A stretch of 51,570 nt of DNA from Candidatus Paceibacter sp. (GCA_020724845.1 DYGE01000006.1:1-51570); one strand, 5' to 3'. Numbered from the stretch's first letter, positions 8,777-18,992 are shown. Notes: generated by a model not told the origin, from the letters alone. Numbers and translations are program-made.

Positions 8777-10123
8777 ATGAAGCTAACTTTTTACGGTGGA
8801 GTGAAAGAGGTTACCGGCGCTAACTATTTACTGGAAAGCGGCGATACGAAGATTTTAATTGATTGCGGGCTTCACCAAAGCGGAAGTTTTTGTGAGGAGC
8901 ATAACTGGGATCCTTTTAAATATAATCCCAATGGTATTGCCGCGGTTTTTCCGACTCACGCGCATATAGATCATACCGGTAGATTGCCAAAATTGGTAAA
9001 GGAAGGGTTTGTCGGAAAAGTATATTCCACGCCTCCTACCAAAGATTTTGCCAATTTGCTACTTTTAGATTCCGAGCATATTTTGTTGCAGGAGGCAGAA
9101 AAAAAGAATAAGCCGCCGCTTTACGGCGTGAGGGAGATTGAGGAATTAATGGCCAACTGGGAAGCGGTTCCGTATCATCAGGAAATTTCAGTTGGTCCTT
9201 TCAAGGTAACATTTTACAATGCCGGACATATTCTTGGCTCAAGTATTATTTTGGTGGAGGCAGAGGGTAGGCGGATCGCTTTTAGCGGTGATTTGGGTAA
9301 TAGTCCCGCTCCTATCATTGGTCCTTATGAAAAATTAGAAAATTTGGATGTTGATTATTGCGTTGTTGAATCTACCTATGGAAACCGGTTGCACAAGAAA
9401 ATTCCGGAAGGAATAGTGGAAGACGTCATTGAAGAGACGGTAAAAGCCGGCGGCGCGCTGATGATACCCGCGTTTGCGATGGAACGAACTCAAAAACTTC
9501 TTTTTGAAATGAATGAATTGGTGGAAAACGGGCGAGTTCCGCGAGTTCCGATATTTTTAGACAGTCCGCTGGCCATCAAGTTGACCGATGTCTACAAAAA
9601 GCACCGGAATTATTTTGATGAGGCGACAATGCATTTATTAAGCAAAGATAGGGCCTTGTTTGAATTTCCCGGGCTCAAAAAAACTCTTACCACCCAAGAA
9701 TCCAAGGGAATTAACGAGGTTCCTACGCCGAAAGTCATTATTGCCGGTTCCGGTATGTCGCAGGGAGGAAGGATCTTGCATCACGAAAAGAGGTATTTGC
9801 CGGACCCAAAGAGCACTATTTTATTTGTGGGTTATCAGGCAAAAAATTCGCTTGGGAGGAGAATCCAAGAAGGCAACGAAAAAGTGAAAATTCACGGCGA
9901 GGAGATTCCTGTTAAATGCCGCCGGGTGTCTATTGAAGGTTATTCCGCGCACGCGGATCAAAATCAACTTTTGGAATGGCTTAAGCCAATGCGCTTTGGT
10001 CTGAAAAAAGTTTTTGCCATGCAGGGAGAGGAAGAAGCCAGCGATGCTTTAGTCAAAAAAATAATAGACGATTTGGCGGTAAGCGCGGAAATTCCGGAAG
10101 AAAATAAAGCTTACGAACTGTAA
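8777..10123 (+). CDS. MBL-fold/beta-CASP ribonuclease family (CPSF73/YsH1-like)
   Basis: PTHAHIDHTGRLP, FSGDLG, IIAGSGMSQGGRILHH, VSIEGYSAHADQ. Confidence 0.93.
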   Translation: MKLTFYGGVKEVTGANYLLESGDTKILIDCGLHQSGSFCEEHNWDPFKYNPNGIAAVFPTHAHIDHTGRLPKLVKEGFVGKVYSTPPTKDFANLLLLDSEHILLQEAEKKNKPPLYGVREIEELMANWEAVPYHQEISVGPFKVTFYNAGHILGSSIILVEAEGRRIAFSGDLGNSPAPIIGPYEKLENLDVDYCVVESTYGNRLHKKIPEGIVEDVIEETVKAGGALMIPAFAMERTQKLLFEMNELVENGRVPRVPIFLDSPLAIKLTDVYKKHRNYFDEATMHLLSKDRALFEFPGLKKTLTTQESKGINEVPTPKVIIAGSGMSQGGRILHHEKRYLPDPKSTILFVGYQAKNSLGRRIQEGNEKVKIHGEEIPVKCRRVSIEGYSAHADQNQLLEWLKPMRFGLKKVFAMQGEEEASDALVKKIIDDLAVSAEIPEENKAYEL

Positions 10124-10168
10124 CGATAACAATGACAATCGTGGTATAATTAGAAGAACACTAGTAAT

Positions 10169-10765
10169 ATGGCGGTAAAACTTACTCGCAGGCAGCATTT
10201 AAAATACAAGATCTGCGTTTCAGGAGCGGCTGATACCGGCCACTGCGCTATTGACGCGCATGAAAAGGCGGAGCAGATAGGCAGAGAAATAGCTAGGCGC
10301 GATATGGTTTTGGTGACTGGGGCTACAGTCGGAATACCTTACTGGGCGGCTAAGGGTGCCAAGGAAGAGGGCGGTATTGTCATCGGCCTTTCTCCGGCTT
10401 CGTCTGAAGCCGCGCATACCAAAAGCTACAAACTCCCAACCGATTATCACGATCTCATTGTCTATACCGGCTTTGAGTACTCGGGCAGAAACCTTCTCTT
10501 AACCCGGTCGGCGGACGCGGTAATTAGCATTTGCGGCAGAATGGGCACTTTAAATGAGTTCACTATCGCCTTTGAGGACAATAAGCCGATTGGAGTTTTA
10601 GAAGGAACCGGCGGCGCGGCAGATGAAATAAGAGAACTGGTCAAAAAAATGCACCGCGGCCCAGGGAGGATCGTTTATGCTTCTGATCCTAAAGAGTTAC
10701 TAGATCTTTTGATTGAGGAAATTGAGTCCGGTAAAAAGTTATCAAAACAAATTAAAAGCGATTAA
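10169..10765 (+). CDS. LOG/SLOG-family (Rossmann-like) protein
   Basis: SGAA..., LVTGATVGIPYWAAKGAKEEGG, CGRMGTLNEFTIAFEDNKPIGVLEG resembles PGGxGTxxE. Confidence 0.75.
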   Translation: MAVKLTRRQHLKYKICVSGAADTGHCAIDAHEKAEQIGREIARRDMVLVTGATVGIPYWAAKGAKEEGGIVIGLSPASSEAAHTKSYKLPTDYHDLIVYTGFEYSGRNLLLTRSADAVISICGRMGTLNEFTIAFEDNKPIGVLEGTGGAADEIRELVKKMHRGPGRIVYASDPKELLDLLIEEIESGKKLSKQIKSD

Positions 10766-10768
10766 AAA

Positions 10769-11065
10769 ATGATTAAAAAATTATTAAAAGCGCTTGGTTT
10801 TTCTAAAAAAGTTCCAAGAAAAGATAAGCCGGTTGGGGAAGTGACCCATTATTACGGCAATTTAGGCGTGGCCATCGTTAAGTTCAATCAGAATATTCCG
10901 CTTGGAAAAAATGTAACCTTTCAGGGCCATACGACCGACTTCTCCCAAAATCTTGAATCTATGGAGTATGACCGCAAGCCGGTCAACGCCGCCCCTAAAG
11001 GAAAAGAAGTTGGTGTGAAGGTGAAGAAAAGAGTCAGAGAAGGAGATAGGGTATACTCTAATTAA
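10769..11065 (+). CDS. Small protein resembling EF-Tu domain 2 ('translation elongation factor-like')
   Basis: VGEVTHYYGNLGVAIVKFNQNIPLGKNVTFQGHTTDFSQNLESMEYDRKPV. Confidence 0.6.
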   Translation: MIKKLLKALGFSKKVPRKDKPVGEVTHYYGNLGVAIVKFNQNIPLGKNVTFQGHTTDFSQNLESMEYDRKPVNAAPKGKEVGVKVKKRVREGDRVYSN

Positions 11066-11094
11066 AATTATTCTAATTAACCTAAAAAATCCCA

Positions 11095-11565
11095 ATGACT
11101 ATAGATCCAGGGACATTAGAAATATTTGGCCAACTGTTTTTGGCTACTATATTGGGACTTTCGATCGGAATTGAAAGGGAAATAGCCAATAAGTTTGCCG
11201 GTATGAGAACTCACTCTTTGGTGACTATGGGAGCTACTTTGTTTACTATTGCTTCCGCGTCATTTGGCAGCACTCCTTTTGTGGACCCTACAAGGATTGC
11301 GGCTCAAATTGTAACCGGCATCGGCTTTTTGGGCGCCGGGCTTATCTTTTTTCACCGATCGCGAGTTCATGGCCTTACTACCGCCGCCGGCGTTTGGGTG
11401 GCGGCCGCAATCGGCATGGCGGTAGGGTTTAAACTTTACGCGATTTCAATTTTCGCGACCGTACTCACGATTCTGGTTTTTGTGGTGTTATGGCCTATAG
11501 AAGAAAAGTTTATCAAAAGATTTTCTGCTTACAGCGATGGAGACGATTCCACTTTAGATGACTAA
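11095..11565 (+). CDS. MgtC/SapB family membrane protein
   Basis: LGLSIGIEREIANKFAGMRTHSLVTMGATLFTIAS; GIGFLGAGLIF; GLTTAAGVWVAAAIGMAVG. Confidence 0.93.
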   Translation: MTIDPGTLEIFGQLFLATILGLSIGIEREIANKFAGMRTHSLVTMGATLFTIASASFGSTPFVDPTRIAAQIVTGIGFLGAGLIFFHRSRVHGLTTAAGVWVAAAIGMAVGFKLYAISIFATVLTILVFVVLWPIEEKFIKRFSAYSDGDDSTLDD

Positions 11566-12697
11566 CTTTTACAGGGCAGTCCTCTTGCCGGCCAGTATAC
11601 TTTCCGGGATTATTATCGGGGCCGGGGTTTTCTCCCTGCCTTTTGTCTTTGAAAAAAGCGGGCTGGGTCTCGGATTTCTGGTGCTGTTGTTTTCGTCAGC
11701 AATCATGGCCGTTTTGTATCTAATGTACGCGGATGTTGCGGTGAGAACTCCCGGGAATCATAGATTTGTCGGTTACGCCCAAATCTATATGGGAGAAAAC
11801 TCCTTTTGGCTGACGATTTTTATGACAGTCGTGGAGATGCTGTTTTCTCTGACAATTTATCTAATACTGGGAGTCAGTTTTTTTACTTTAATAAACGGCC
11901 TATCGCCAATCAAAAGCTTGTTGCTTTTTTGGGCCGTGGGTTCGGCCATAATTTTTTTAAAGATTAAGAAAGTTGCCACAGTGGAATTCTTGATTAATTT
12001 GGGGATTTTAGCGATTATCGCGCTAATTTTTTTATTTGGCCTTCCCGGAGCCGATCTTTCTAAGCTTAATGACTTCAATTGGCATAATTTAATTTTGCCG
12101 TTCGGGCCAATCCTATTCGCCTTAGCCGGCAGGTCGGCTATTCCGGAGATGAAGGCGTATTTTCAAGAAGAAAAAATCCCAATCTCCTACATGAAAAAAG
12201 CGATCATACTCGGAACTTTTTTTCCGGCAATTTTATATTTTTTGTTTGTCTTAGGAATAATCGGTCTTTCCGGGGTGGTGGCAGAAGACGCGGTTTCTGC
12301 CTTACTCGGCAGAGTGCCGGATTGGTTCTTAGCTGTGGTGGGCGCGCTTGGCCTGCTGTCTTTGTGGGGCTCTTATATCGTTTTGGGATTAAACGTCAAA
12401 GAAATCCTGTTTTTTGATTTGAAGATAAAGGAATTTATATCCGGGCTGCTTGTGGTTTTCCTGCCAATTGTTCTGTATTTTTCCGGATTCACTAACTTTA
12501 TCGGATTAGTCTCTCTGGTGGGCGGGCTGTTTTTGTCTCTAGAGGGAATCTTGATAATTATTATTTGGCTAAGAATGAACAGATCCGTTTCCGCTCCGCC
12601 CATTTTCATAAAACGGGAGAATTTTGTTACAATAGTAGTAATACTTTTGATATTTTCACTTGTATTCGCAAACGAACTAACCAATTTATTTTTTTAG
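11558..12697 (+). CDS. Amino-acid permease family membrane protein
   Basis: ~10 hydrophobic segments; GIIIGAGVFSLPFVFEKSGLGLGF typical of aromatic amino acid/APC-type permeases. Confidence 0.75.
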   Translation: MTNFYRAVLLPASILSGIIIGAGVFSLPFVFEKSGLGLGFLVLLFSSAIMAVLYLMYADVAVRTPGNHRFVGYAQIYMGENSFWLTIFMTVVEMLFSLTIYLILGVSFFTLINGLSPIKSLLLFWAVGSAIIFLKIKKVATVEFLINLGILAIIALIFLFGLPGADLSKLNDFNWHNLILPFGPILFALAGRSAIPEMKAYFQEEKIPISYMKKAIILGTFFPAILYFLFVLGIIGLSGVVAEDAVSALLGRVPDWFLAVVGALGLLSLWGSYIVLGLNVKEILFFDLKIKEFISGLLVVFLPIVLYFSGFTNFIGLVSLVGGLFLSLEGILIIIIWLRMNRSVSAPPIFIKRENFVTIVVILLIFSLVFANELTNLFF

Positions 12698-12700
12698 AGC

Positions 12701-13273
12701 ATGCCTAGTATAAAGACGAGAAAATCAAAAAAAAGAAATGGCGCGCCTAAACAGCCGGGCAGGAAGAACGACGAGCAAAGAAGGCTCGGATTTAAACATC
12801 CGAGATTTAAGAATGATTTGCAGGAATTTCCAAGGGGCGCCAAGGGCTTGATTTTTTGTAGTGATTGCGGCGCGGTTTACAGAAAAAAATCCTGGCGGCA
12901 CAGTCTATTAAACGTTAAGCCTCCTAAAATAAGCTCTCAAGTAGGTTTTAAGCTCTGTCCGGCTTGCAAAATGATTCGAAATAATCAATTCGAGGGAGAG
13001 GTGACGATAGTCAATGTGCCGACGAAACTGAAGGCGGAATTGAATAATTTTATCAAAGGTTATTGTCTGCGCGCCTATCAGCGAGATCCGATGGATCGGC
13101 TGATAAAGATCAAAAATGAGGGAAATTCAGTGATTGTCACCGTAACCGAAAATCAGTTAGCCAACAAACTTGGCAAGAAGATAAAAAACCTTTTCAATAA
13201 CACAAAAGTCAAAACGACTTTTGCCGAAATTCCCAAGGATGTTTCCAGAGTTAGGGTTGAATTTACCAAATAA
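12701..13273 (+). CDS. NMD3/BCAM0308-like zinc-ribbon protein
   Basis: CSDCGAVY ... KLCPACKMIRNNQFEGEVTIVN paired CxxC motifs. Confidence 0.55.
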   Translation: MPSIKTRKSKKRNGAPKQPGRKNDEQRRLGFKHPRFKNDLQEFPRGAKGLIFCSDCGAVYRKKSWRHSLLNVKPPKISSQVGFKLCPACKMIRNNQFEGEVTIVNVPTKLKAELNNFIKGYCLRAYQRDPMDRLIKIKNEGNSVIVTVTENQLANKLGKKIKNLFNNTKVKTTFAEIPKDVSRVRVEFTK

Positions 13274-13275
13274 AA

Positions 13276-13722
13276 ATGAGAGTAATGATTAAATTTCTCT
13301 CCCAGCTTTTTTTTATTAGCTTTCTGCTTAATTTTGTTTGGGAAATTACGCAGATGCCGCTTTACAGTGAAATGGGGATGGGAATCCGTTCCGATTATTT
13401 GGAATTCCTGCGCATTCATTGGGAAGTAACGGCAAAAGACGCGTTGATGGTGGTGACCGTGTTTTTGTTAATAGCGATCGTTTTGAGAAATTGGCATTGG
13501 GCAAATAGCTGGAATAAGGGCTGGATAATGCTCTGGACAGCGCTTCCGCTCTGGCAGGGAATTGTAGAATATTATTCGATATACGTATTTTATCGCTGGG
13601 CGCCGGCGGAAATTATGCCGCTTTTATTCGGGGTGCCGGTATCCCCGCTTTTGCAGATGCTTATTTTGCCAAGCGCGGCTATTCTACTTTCTCGTCACTT
13701 ACTGACAGATGATCAGGATTAG
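13276..13722 (+). CDS. Small multi-pass membrane protein of unknown function
   Basis: Four hydrophobic helices; overlaps the start of murB. Confidence 0.65.
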   Translation: MRVMIKFLSQLFFISFLLNFVWEITQMPLYSEMGMGIRSDYLEFLRIHWEVTAKDALMVVTVFLLIAIVLRNWHWANSWNKGWIMLWTALPLWQGIVEYYSIYVFYRWAPAEIMPLLFGVPVSPLLQMLILPSAAILLSRHLLTDDQD

Positions 13723-14620
13723 AAAAAATGTTCCTCTAAAGCCGATTTCCACTTTTAAAATTGGCGGACGCGGCAGATATTTCTGCGAGATCAAAAACGA
13801 CAGCGAGCTTGCCGAAGCAATCGTGAAAGCGAAAGAATTGGGTTTGCCATATAGAATTATTGCCGGCGGAAGCAATGTAGTTTTCCCAGATAAACTGCTT
13901 AATTGTCTTTTGGTGAAAATAAAAAGCGACAAACTAAAATTTTTAGATGGCGAGATAATTGTCGATGCCGGTGTTTCGCTATCGCGCGTGATAACGGCAG
14001 CCAATAACCGAGGCCTGCGCGGGCTGGAAACTTTGGCGGGTATTCCGGGAACTATCAGCGGCGCGATCGTTGGGAATGCAGGGGCATATGGGCAGTCAAT
14101 CTCAAGCGCTGTTGAGAGGGTGGAAATTTTTTTCGATGATCAGAAGCGCTGGTTGACCAATCGGGAATGCGATTTCTCATATCGCGAGAGCGTCTTCAAA
14201 AATAATCCCTATATAGTCCTACGCGCGGTTTTGAAACTCAAGAAAGGCAGCAGTAAAAATCTAAAGAAAATTTCCCGCGATATCATCAAAAACCGCCTCA
14301 AAAAATATAAGCCGGGATTAAAATGTCCGGGGAGCTTCTTTAAAAACATTTTAGTGAACAAAATTTCCAAAGAATCGCTGGCTCTGGTTGATAAAAACAA
14401 GATTATTGACGGGAAAATACCGGCCGGTTACCTACTAGAGGAAGTTGGCGCAAAAGGAATGCGGCTTGGCGGGATTAAAATTGCGGATTTTCACGCCAAT
14501 TTGTTTTTGAATACGGGCAAGGCAAAAGCCGGCGACGTAAAAAAGTTGGCAAATATTCTAAAAAAACGAGTACAGAAAAAATTTCGAATATCCCTGGAAG
14601 AGGAGGTCCGTTATTTTTGA
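13709..14620 (+). CDS. murB: UDP-N-acetylenolpyruvoylglucosamine reductase
   Basis: TFKIGGRGRYF, RIIAGGSNVVFPD, LAGIPGTISGAIVGNAGAYG, YRESVFK, CPGSFFKN. Confidence 0.95.
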   Translation: MIRIRKNVPLKPISTFKIGGRGRYFCEIKNDSELAEAIVKAKELGLPYRIIAGGSNVVFPDKLLNCLLVKIKSDKLKFLDGEIIVDAGVSLSRVITAANNRGLRGLETLAGIPGTISGAIVGNAGAYGQSISSAVERVEIFFDDQKRWLTNRECDFSYRESVFKNNPYIVLRAVLKLKKGSSKNLKKISRDIIKNRLKKYKPGLKCPGSFFKNILVNKISKESLALVDKNKIIDGKIPAGYLLEEVGAKGMRLGGIKIADFHANLFLNTGKAKAGDVKKLANILKKRVQKKFRISLEEEVRYF

Positions 14621-14685
14621 TTTTACAGGCATTCTGTTTTGGTGTATCATGTAGCCAGCGAAACTTGATAATCAGATGCCAGTAG

Positions 14686-16017
14686 ATGAATCTAGTTAGG
14701 GCTTGTCTGCGGGTGATTGGAAAATGGTGGTGGCTGATAAAGCGTTTGCTGGTATATGTGCCGCTCGCTGGTCTTGTTTTTCTTGCTCACCTTCTGATAA
14801 CCAAATACTTGTTTGTTTTAGTGTATCTATTCAACTTCCCTACTCCTACGGAGCTTACCCCCAAGCTGCCAAATTACAGCATCGCGCAATTCGGCGCTCC
14901 GATAAAAGCCGGATTCGCCAAGCGCGACATTACGCCGCGGCGCGGGCAGTGGGTGGCCGGTTTCATGCCCCCGCATCCTGGTCTTAGTATAAAAGATCGG
15001 CTTTGGGCGAAGTTTTTGGCCTTACAAGACGAAAATGGCAATATTGCAGTTATTGTTTCCAATGATGTTATTGGGAATACTCCCGATGAATTGGATAAGA
15101 TATTCTCCAAGGTTAAATTAGTTGATCGTAAGAATGTTTTTGTAAGCGCTACGCATACCCATTCCGGGCCTGATACTATGGGGCTCTGGATTTGGAAGAA
15201 CAGCCGGTATATGGAAATGCATCGCTCTCAAGTTGCCGAAGGGATTGATGACGCGGTTGCGGCGCTTCAGCCGGCAGCGATCCGTTTCGGGCAGGGGGAA
15301 TTCAAGGGATACGCAAACGGCCGGCATGATAATCCGCCAGACCCGACGGTTTCGGTGATTCAGGTCCTAATTGGCAGTTCTCCGGTCACGCTGGTGAACT
15401 TTGCTTCTCACGCTGATGCGGTTATGGGCCTTCAGTTTTCCGCCGATTTTCCTTACTTTCTGGCCGAGAGATTAAAGCGGCGAGTTGGCGGAGAGACGAT
15501 CTTTATTCCCGGCGCTATCGGCGGCGTTCAGCCGGATTTTGACCGCAAAACCAAATTTTACTTTGTCAGGACGCTTGGAGAAGACCTTGCGGACGCGGTG
15601 GTGAAGATTATGAAAAATCCGCTGACGGTGGATCGAGTGGACATCGGCTCAAAGACGGAAATGGTCAGCGCGCCGTTTGAAAATACCGGCCTGCTTCTGA
15701 AAGCTTATGAGTACGGATTGGTTAATGATCTGCTGAGGGACGGAAGGGTTTGGGCGGAGGTTAGTCGGATCAATATCGGTCCGGCCGAGATTCTAACGGC
15801 GCCCGGAGAACTCTTTCCTAAAATCTGGTGGAGAGTCAGGCCGGAAATGACCGGCAAGCAGAAAATGATTTTCGGACTGACTAACGGGGAGTTCGGCTAT
15901 ATTCTTCTTCCGGAGGATACGGCATCCGGCCATCATAAGTACTGCGTGAGCGTGTCGGTCGGCCCGACTTTTGGGGAAGAGATCTACAAAGCTCTAAAGA
16001 GGTTAGCCTCTGAATAA
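14686..16017 (+). CDS. Neutral/alkaline ceramidase-like protein with N-terminal membrane anchor
   Basis: GFAKRDITPRRGQWVAGF, FVSATHTHSGPDTMG, NFASHADAVMG; N-terminal hydrophobic helix. Confidence 0.82.
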   Translation: MNLVRACLRVIGKWWWLIKRLLVYVPLAGLVFLAHLLITKYLFVLVYLFNFPTPTELTPKLPNYSIAQFGAPIKAGFAKRDITPRRGQWVAGFMPPHPGLSIKDRLWAKFLALQDENGNIAVIVSNDVIGNTPDELDKIFSKVKLVDRKNVFVSATHTHSGPDTMGLWIWKNSRYMEMHRSQVAEGIDDAVAALQPAAIRFGQGEFKGYANGRHDNPPDPTVSVIQVLIGSSPVTLVNFASHADAVMGLQFSADFPYFLAERLKRRVGGETIFIPGAIGGVQPDFDRKTKFYFVRTLGEDLADAVVKIMKNPLTVDRVDIGSKTEMVSAPFENTGLLLKAYEYGLVNDLLRDGRVWAEVSRINIGPAEILTAPGELFPKIWWRVRPEMTGKQKMIFGLTNGEFGYILLPEDTASGHHKYCVSVSVGPTFGEEIYKALKRLASE

Positions 16018-16020
16018 TTT

Positions 16021-16055
16021 ATTCTCCGGGTTTTAAGCCCGGATTTTATTTTTTT
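16021..16055. terminator. Rho-independent terminator
   Basis: TCCGGGTTTTAAGCCCGGATTTTATTTTTTT. Confidence 0.75.
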
Positions 16056-16102
16056 GAAATGCCGCCACTGCCCGATTTCTTGCTATAATAAAGGTAACTT
16101 CT

Positions 16103-16459
16103 ATGAAGTATCTCAACATATCATTAATATATATTTTCAATCACCTCCTGGAGAGGATTTTAGATTTTTTCCGCCATTGGTATCTTGATGGTTTTTTGAA
16201 GGCGACTCACTGGTCTTTGAATATACTCGAGCGTTTTGACAGGGTTTTCGCGCTTAGAATAACCGTTAAAAATTGGCTTCAGCCGCTTTACCAGGATTAT
16301 ACGATCATCGGCTATCTTTGGGGCTTTCTCTTCAGAACTGTCAGAATTTTTTCCGGCCTCATTATTTACGCGATTTTTGTCTTATTATCATCCGCCACTT
16401 TTCTTGTTTGGGCCTCGATCCCGATTTATGTGATCTATCAGATTTTTTCAAATTTATGA
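16103..16459 (+). CDS. Small membrane protein translationally coupled to the Clp ATPase
   Basis: Hydrophobic 118-aa ORF; stop overlaps downstream start (ATGA). Confidence 0.7.
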   Translation: MKYLNISLIYIFNHLLERILDFFRHWYLDGFLKATHWSLNILERFDRVFALRITVKNWLQPLYQDYTIIGYLWGFLFRTVRIFSGLIIYAIFVLLSSATFLVWASIPIYVIYQIFSNL

Positions 16460-18987
16460 ACAATCAGACGAATCTTTATTTTTACGACGCCCGTCTTCAA
16501 ATGACTCATTTGGGCAGGTTGTTTGTCCGCATAGTTTTTTACTCGGCTTACGGCATATTAATAGCCGCTACAGCTGCTTTTTTGATATCGGATATTCCTT
16601 GGGTTTTTTGGTCCGGCATTTTGCTGTTGATTTTGCTGTTAGATCGCGTCAAGCATTTTGGCCAAGCTGAACGGTCATTGAGAAAGAGGAGGGTTTCTGG
16701 GGATATAAATTTAGGCAGATTCATCACTCCGGGCACTTTTAATATATTAGAATACGCCTTCGAAAGGGCCCTGGTTACCGGAGGCAACTTTTATCTCTTT
16801 ATTCTTAAAAAAGTTGCGGAAAGAAAGGACATTAAGGAGGGGCTCTTCCGAATGGACCTGAACCCGGCTGATGTCAGCAATAAGATAGAAGAAGAACTTC
16901 AAGAAAGCTTGGAGAAGAAAGAGTATTCCGGCGCCAAATTGGAACGTAAAAAAAGATTGCTGCGGGAAATTGAAAAGATATTAAAGATAGCATTTGAGCA
17001 GGCGATTGAGGCGGACGGCCGGTTTGTTGAGCCAAAAGATATTTTTGCGGCCTTAAGTTATTGCGAGAGCAGCGCGGTACTAAGGATACTTAAATTTTTT
17101 AATATTGATCCGGGAGATTTAGAAAACGCGCTAATCTTCAGCCGGTACCACAAAAAGTTTGGCTGGCTGCGAAAATTGCCCGCTACTCTCGGGGGGTTCG
17201 TCTATAAGCCATATAAAGTTCGTCACCGAATAATGAATCGCGCTTGGAGCGCCAGGCCAACGCCAACCCTCGATCAATTCAGCGAGGATTTGACTGATTA
17301 CGCGCGTTCGGAAAAAATAGGATTTTTAATCGGTCATGAGCTGGAATATGACCGCTTGGAGGATATTGTGTCTAGGCCTACAAAGCCGAACGTGCTTTTG
17401 ATTGGAGACCCCGGTTCCGGCAAAGAAACCTTGGTTCATCATTTGGCATATAAGATTACCAAAGACGAAGTTCCGGCGGAGCTTTTTGACAAAAGATTAG
17501 TCATGTTAAGGGTCGGAAGTCTGGTGGCTGGAATAAAAGAAGAGGGCGAGCTGCAGGCAAGGATTACAAAAATAATCGAAGAAATAATCCAGGCCGGAAA
17601 TATTATTTTATATATACCCGACGTTCACAATTTAATAAGAAGTTCTGGGCGTATTGGCATTAACGCGGCCGACGTTTTTCTTCCTGCTTTTAATTCCAGT
17701 GCTTTCTCTGTGATAGGCGCGACTCATTTTAAAGAATTTAAACAGACCATTGAGCCGCAAGTTGATTTTGCCAAGGCCTTTGAAGCGGTTCCGGTTCAGG
17801 AAATTTCAATTCCGGAAGCCATTCAACTTTTGGTATATGACAGTATTATTTTGGAGAGGCAATTCAAAGTCAAAATAACGTTTGGCGCGGTTAAGCAGTC
17901 AGTTACCCTGGCTTCCAAATATTTCCGCGACAAGTTGTTGCCGTCCGGCGCTGAAGATCTGCTGAAAGAGGCATTGTCTGACGCAAAAGACAAGGGTGAT
18001 AAGGTATTGAGCGCCGATGACGTGATCGATATTGCCCAAAGAAGGGTAAACATTCCGCTTCGGCAGGCGAGAGACGCGGAAGCTAAGAAATTGTTAAATT
18101 TGGAGAGCTTAATTCACCAGCGCTTGGTAGATCAGGAAGAGGCCGTCAAGGCCGTTTCACGGTCTTTGCGGGAATACCGCAGCGGGCTTTCCAGAAAAGG
18201 CGGTCCGATTGCCAGTTTTCTTTTTGTCGGTCCAACTGGCGTGGGAAAAACGGAGCTCTCAAAGATACTTTCTCAAATCCAGTTCGGATCCAAGGATGCC
18301 ATGATCCGTTTTGACATGTCCGAGTACCAGGACAAGCAGAGCATCTTTAGATTTATCGGCTCTCCGGATGGAAATATGCGCGGGAATCTTACTGAAGCAG
18401 TTCTTCAAAAACCCTATAGCTTGATCTTATTGGATGAGTTTGAAAAGGCGCATCCTGATATCCTAAATTTATTTTTGCAGGTTTTTGATGATGGCCGCCT
18501 TACCGACAATTTTGGCAAGGTGGTTGATTTCCAGAATACTATTATTATAGCCACCAGCAATGCCCACTCTAATTTTATAAAATCAGAAATTGAGTCCGGC
18601 AAATCCATGGCTGAAGTGGCGGAGGATCTTAAGAAAAAGTTGACGGAATATTTCCGCCCGGAATTGATTAACCGCTTCTCCGATATTATCGTTTTCAAAG
18701 GTTTATCAAAAACAGACATTATTGCCATAGCCGGAATTTTACTTGAAGATTTAAGGCAGGGCGTTCAGAAAGATCAGGGCATAGATTTGCGCTTTTCTGA
18801 AGAAGCGATTCGGCAGATCGCGGAATGGGGATTTGATCCGGTATTTGGGGCCAGGCCGCTGCGGGGTGTTATTTCCGAAAGGGTGAGAAGCGTGCTGGCA
18901 GAAAAGATATTAAAGAATGAAATTGATCGCGGCCAGGCAATTTCAATAAGCCTGAAGGATGGCCAGTTGGATTTCAGTTCCAAATAG
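16456..18987 (+). CDS. Membrane-anchored ClpC/ClpB-like AAA+ ATPase
   Basis: Two N-terminal TM helices; D1 GDPGSGKE (degenerate); D2 FVGPTGVGKTEL, LILLDEFEKAHPDILNLFLQVFDDGRLTD; ClpB-D2-small FGARPLRGVI; start taken at 16456, not the ORF-track start 16273. Confidence 0.92.
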   Translation: MNNQTNLYFYDARLQMTHLGRLFVRIVFYSAYGILIAATAAFLISDIPWVFWSGILLLILLLDRVKHFGQAERSLRKRRVSGDINLGRFITPGTFNILEYAFERALVTGGNFYLFILKKVAERKDIKEGLFRMDLNPADVSNKIEEELQESLEKKEYSGAKLERKKRLLREIEKILKIAFEQAIEADGRFVEPKDIFAALSYCESSAVLRILKFFNIDPGDLENALIFSRYHKKFGWLRKLPATLGGFVYKPYKVRHRIMNRAWSARPTPTLDQFSEDLTDYARSEKIGFLIGHELEYDRLEDIVSRPTKPNVLLIGDPGSGKETLVHHLAYKITKDEVPAELFDKRLVMLRVGSLVAGIKEEGELQARITKIIEEIIQAGNIILYIPDVHNLIRSSGRIGINAADVFLPAFNSSAFSVIGATHFKEFKQTIEPQVDFAKAFEAVPVQEISIPEAIQLLVYDSIILERQFKVKITFGAVKQSVTLASKYFRDKLLPSGAEDLLKEALSDAKDKGDKVLSADDVIDIAQRRVNIPLRQARDAEAKKLLNLESLIHQRLVDQEEAVKAVSRSLREYRSGLSRKGGPIASFLFVGPTGVGKTELSKILSQIQFGSKDAMIRFDMSEYQDKQSIFRFIGSPDGNMRGNLTEAVLQKPYSLILLDEFEKAHPDILNLFLQVFDDGRLTDNFGKVVDFQNTIIIATSNAHSNFIKSEIESGKSMAEVAEDLKKKLTEYFRPELINRFSDIIVFKGLSKTDIIAIAGILLEDLRQGVQKDQGIDLRFSEEAIRQIAEWGFDPVFGARPLRGVISERVRSVLAEKILKNEIDRGQAISISLKDGQLDFSSK

Positions 18988-18992
18988 AACTC

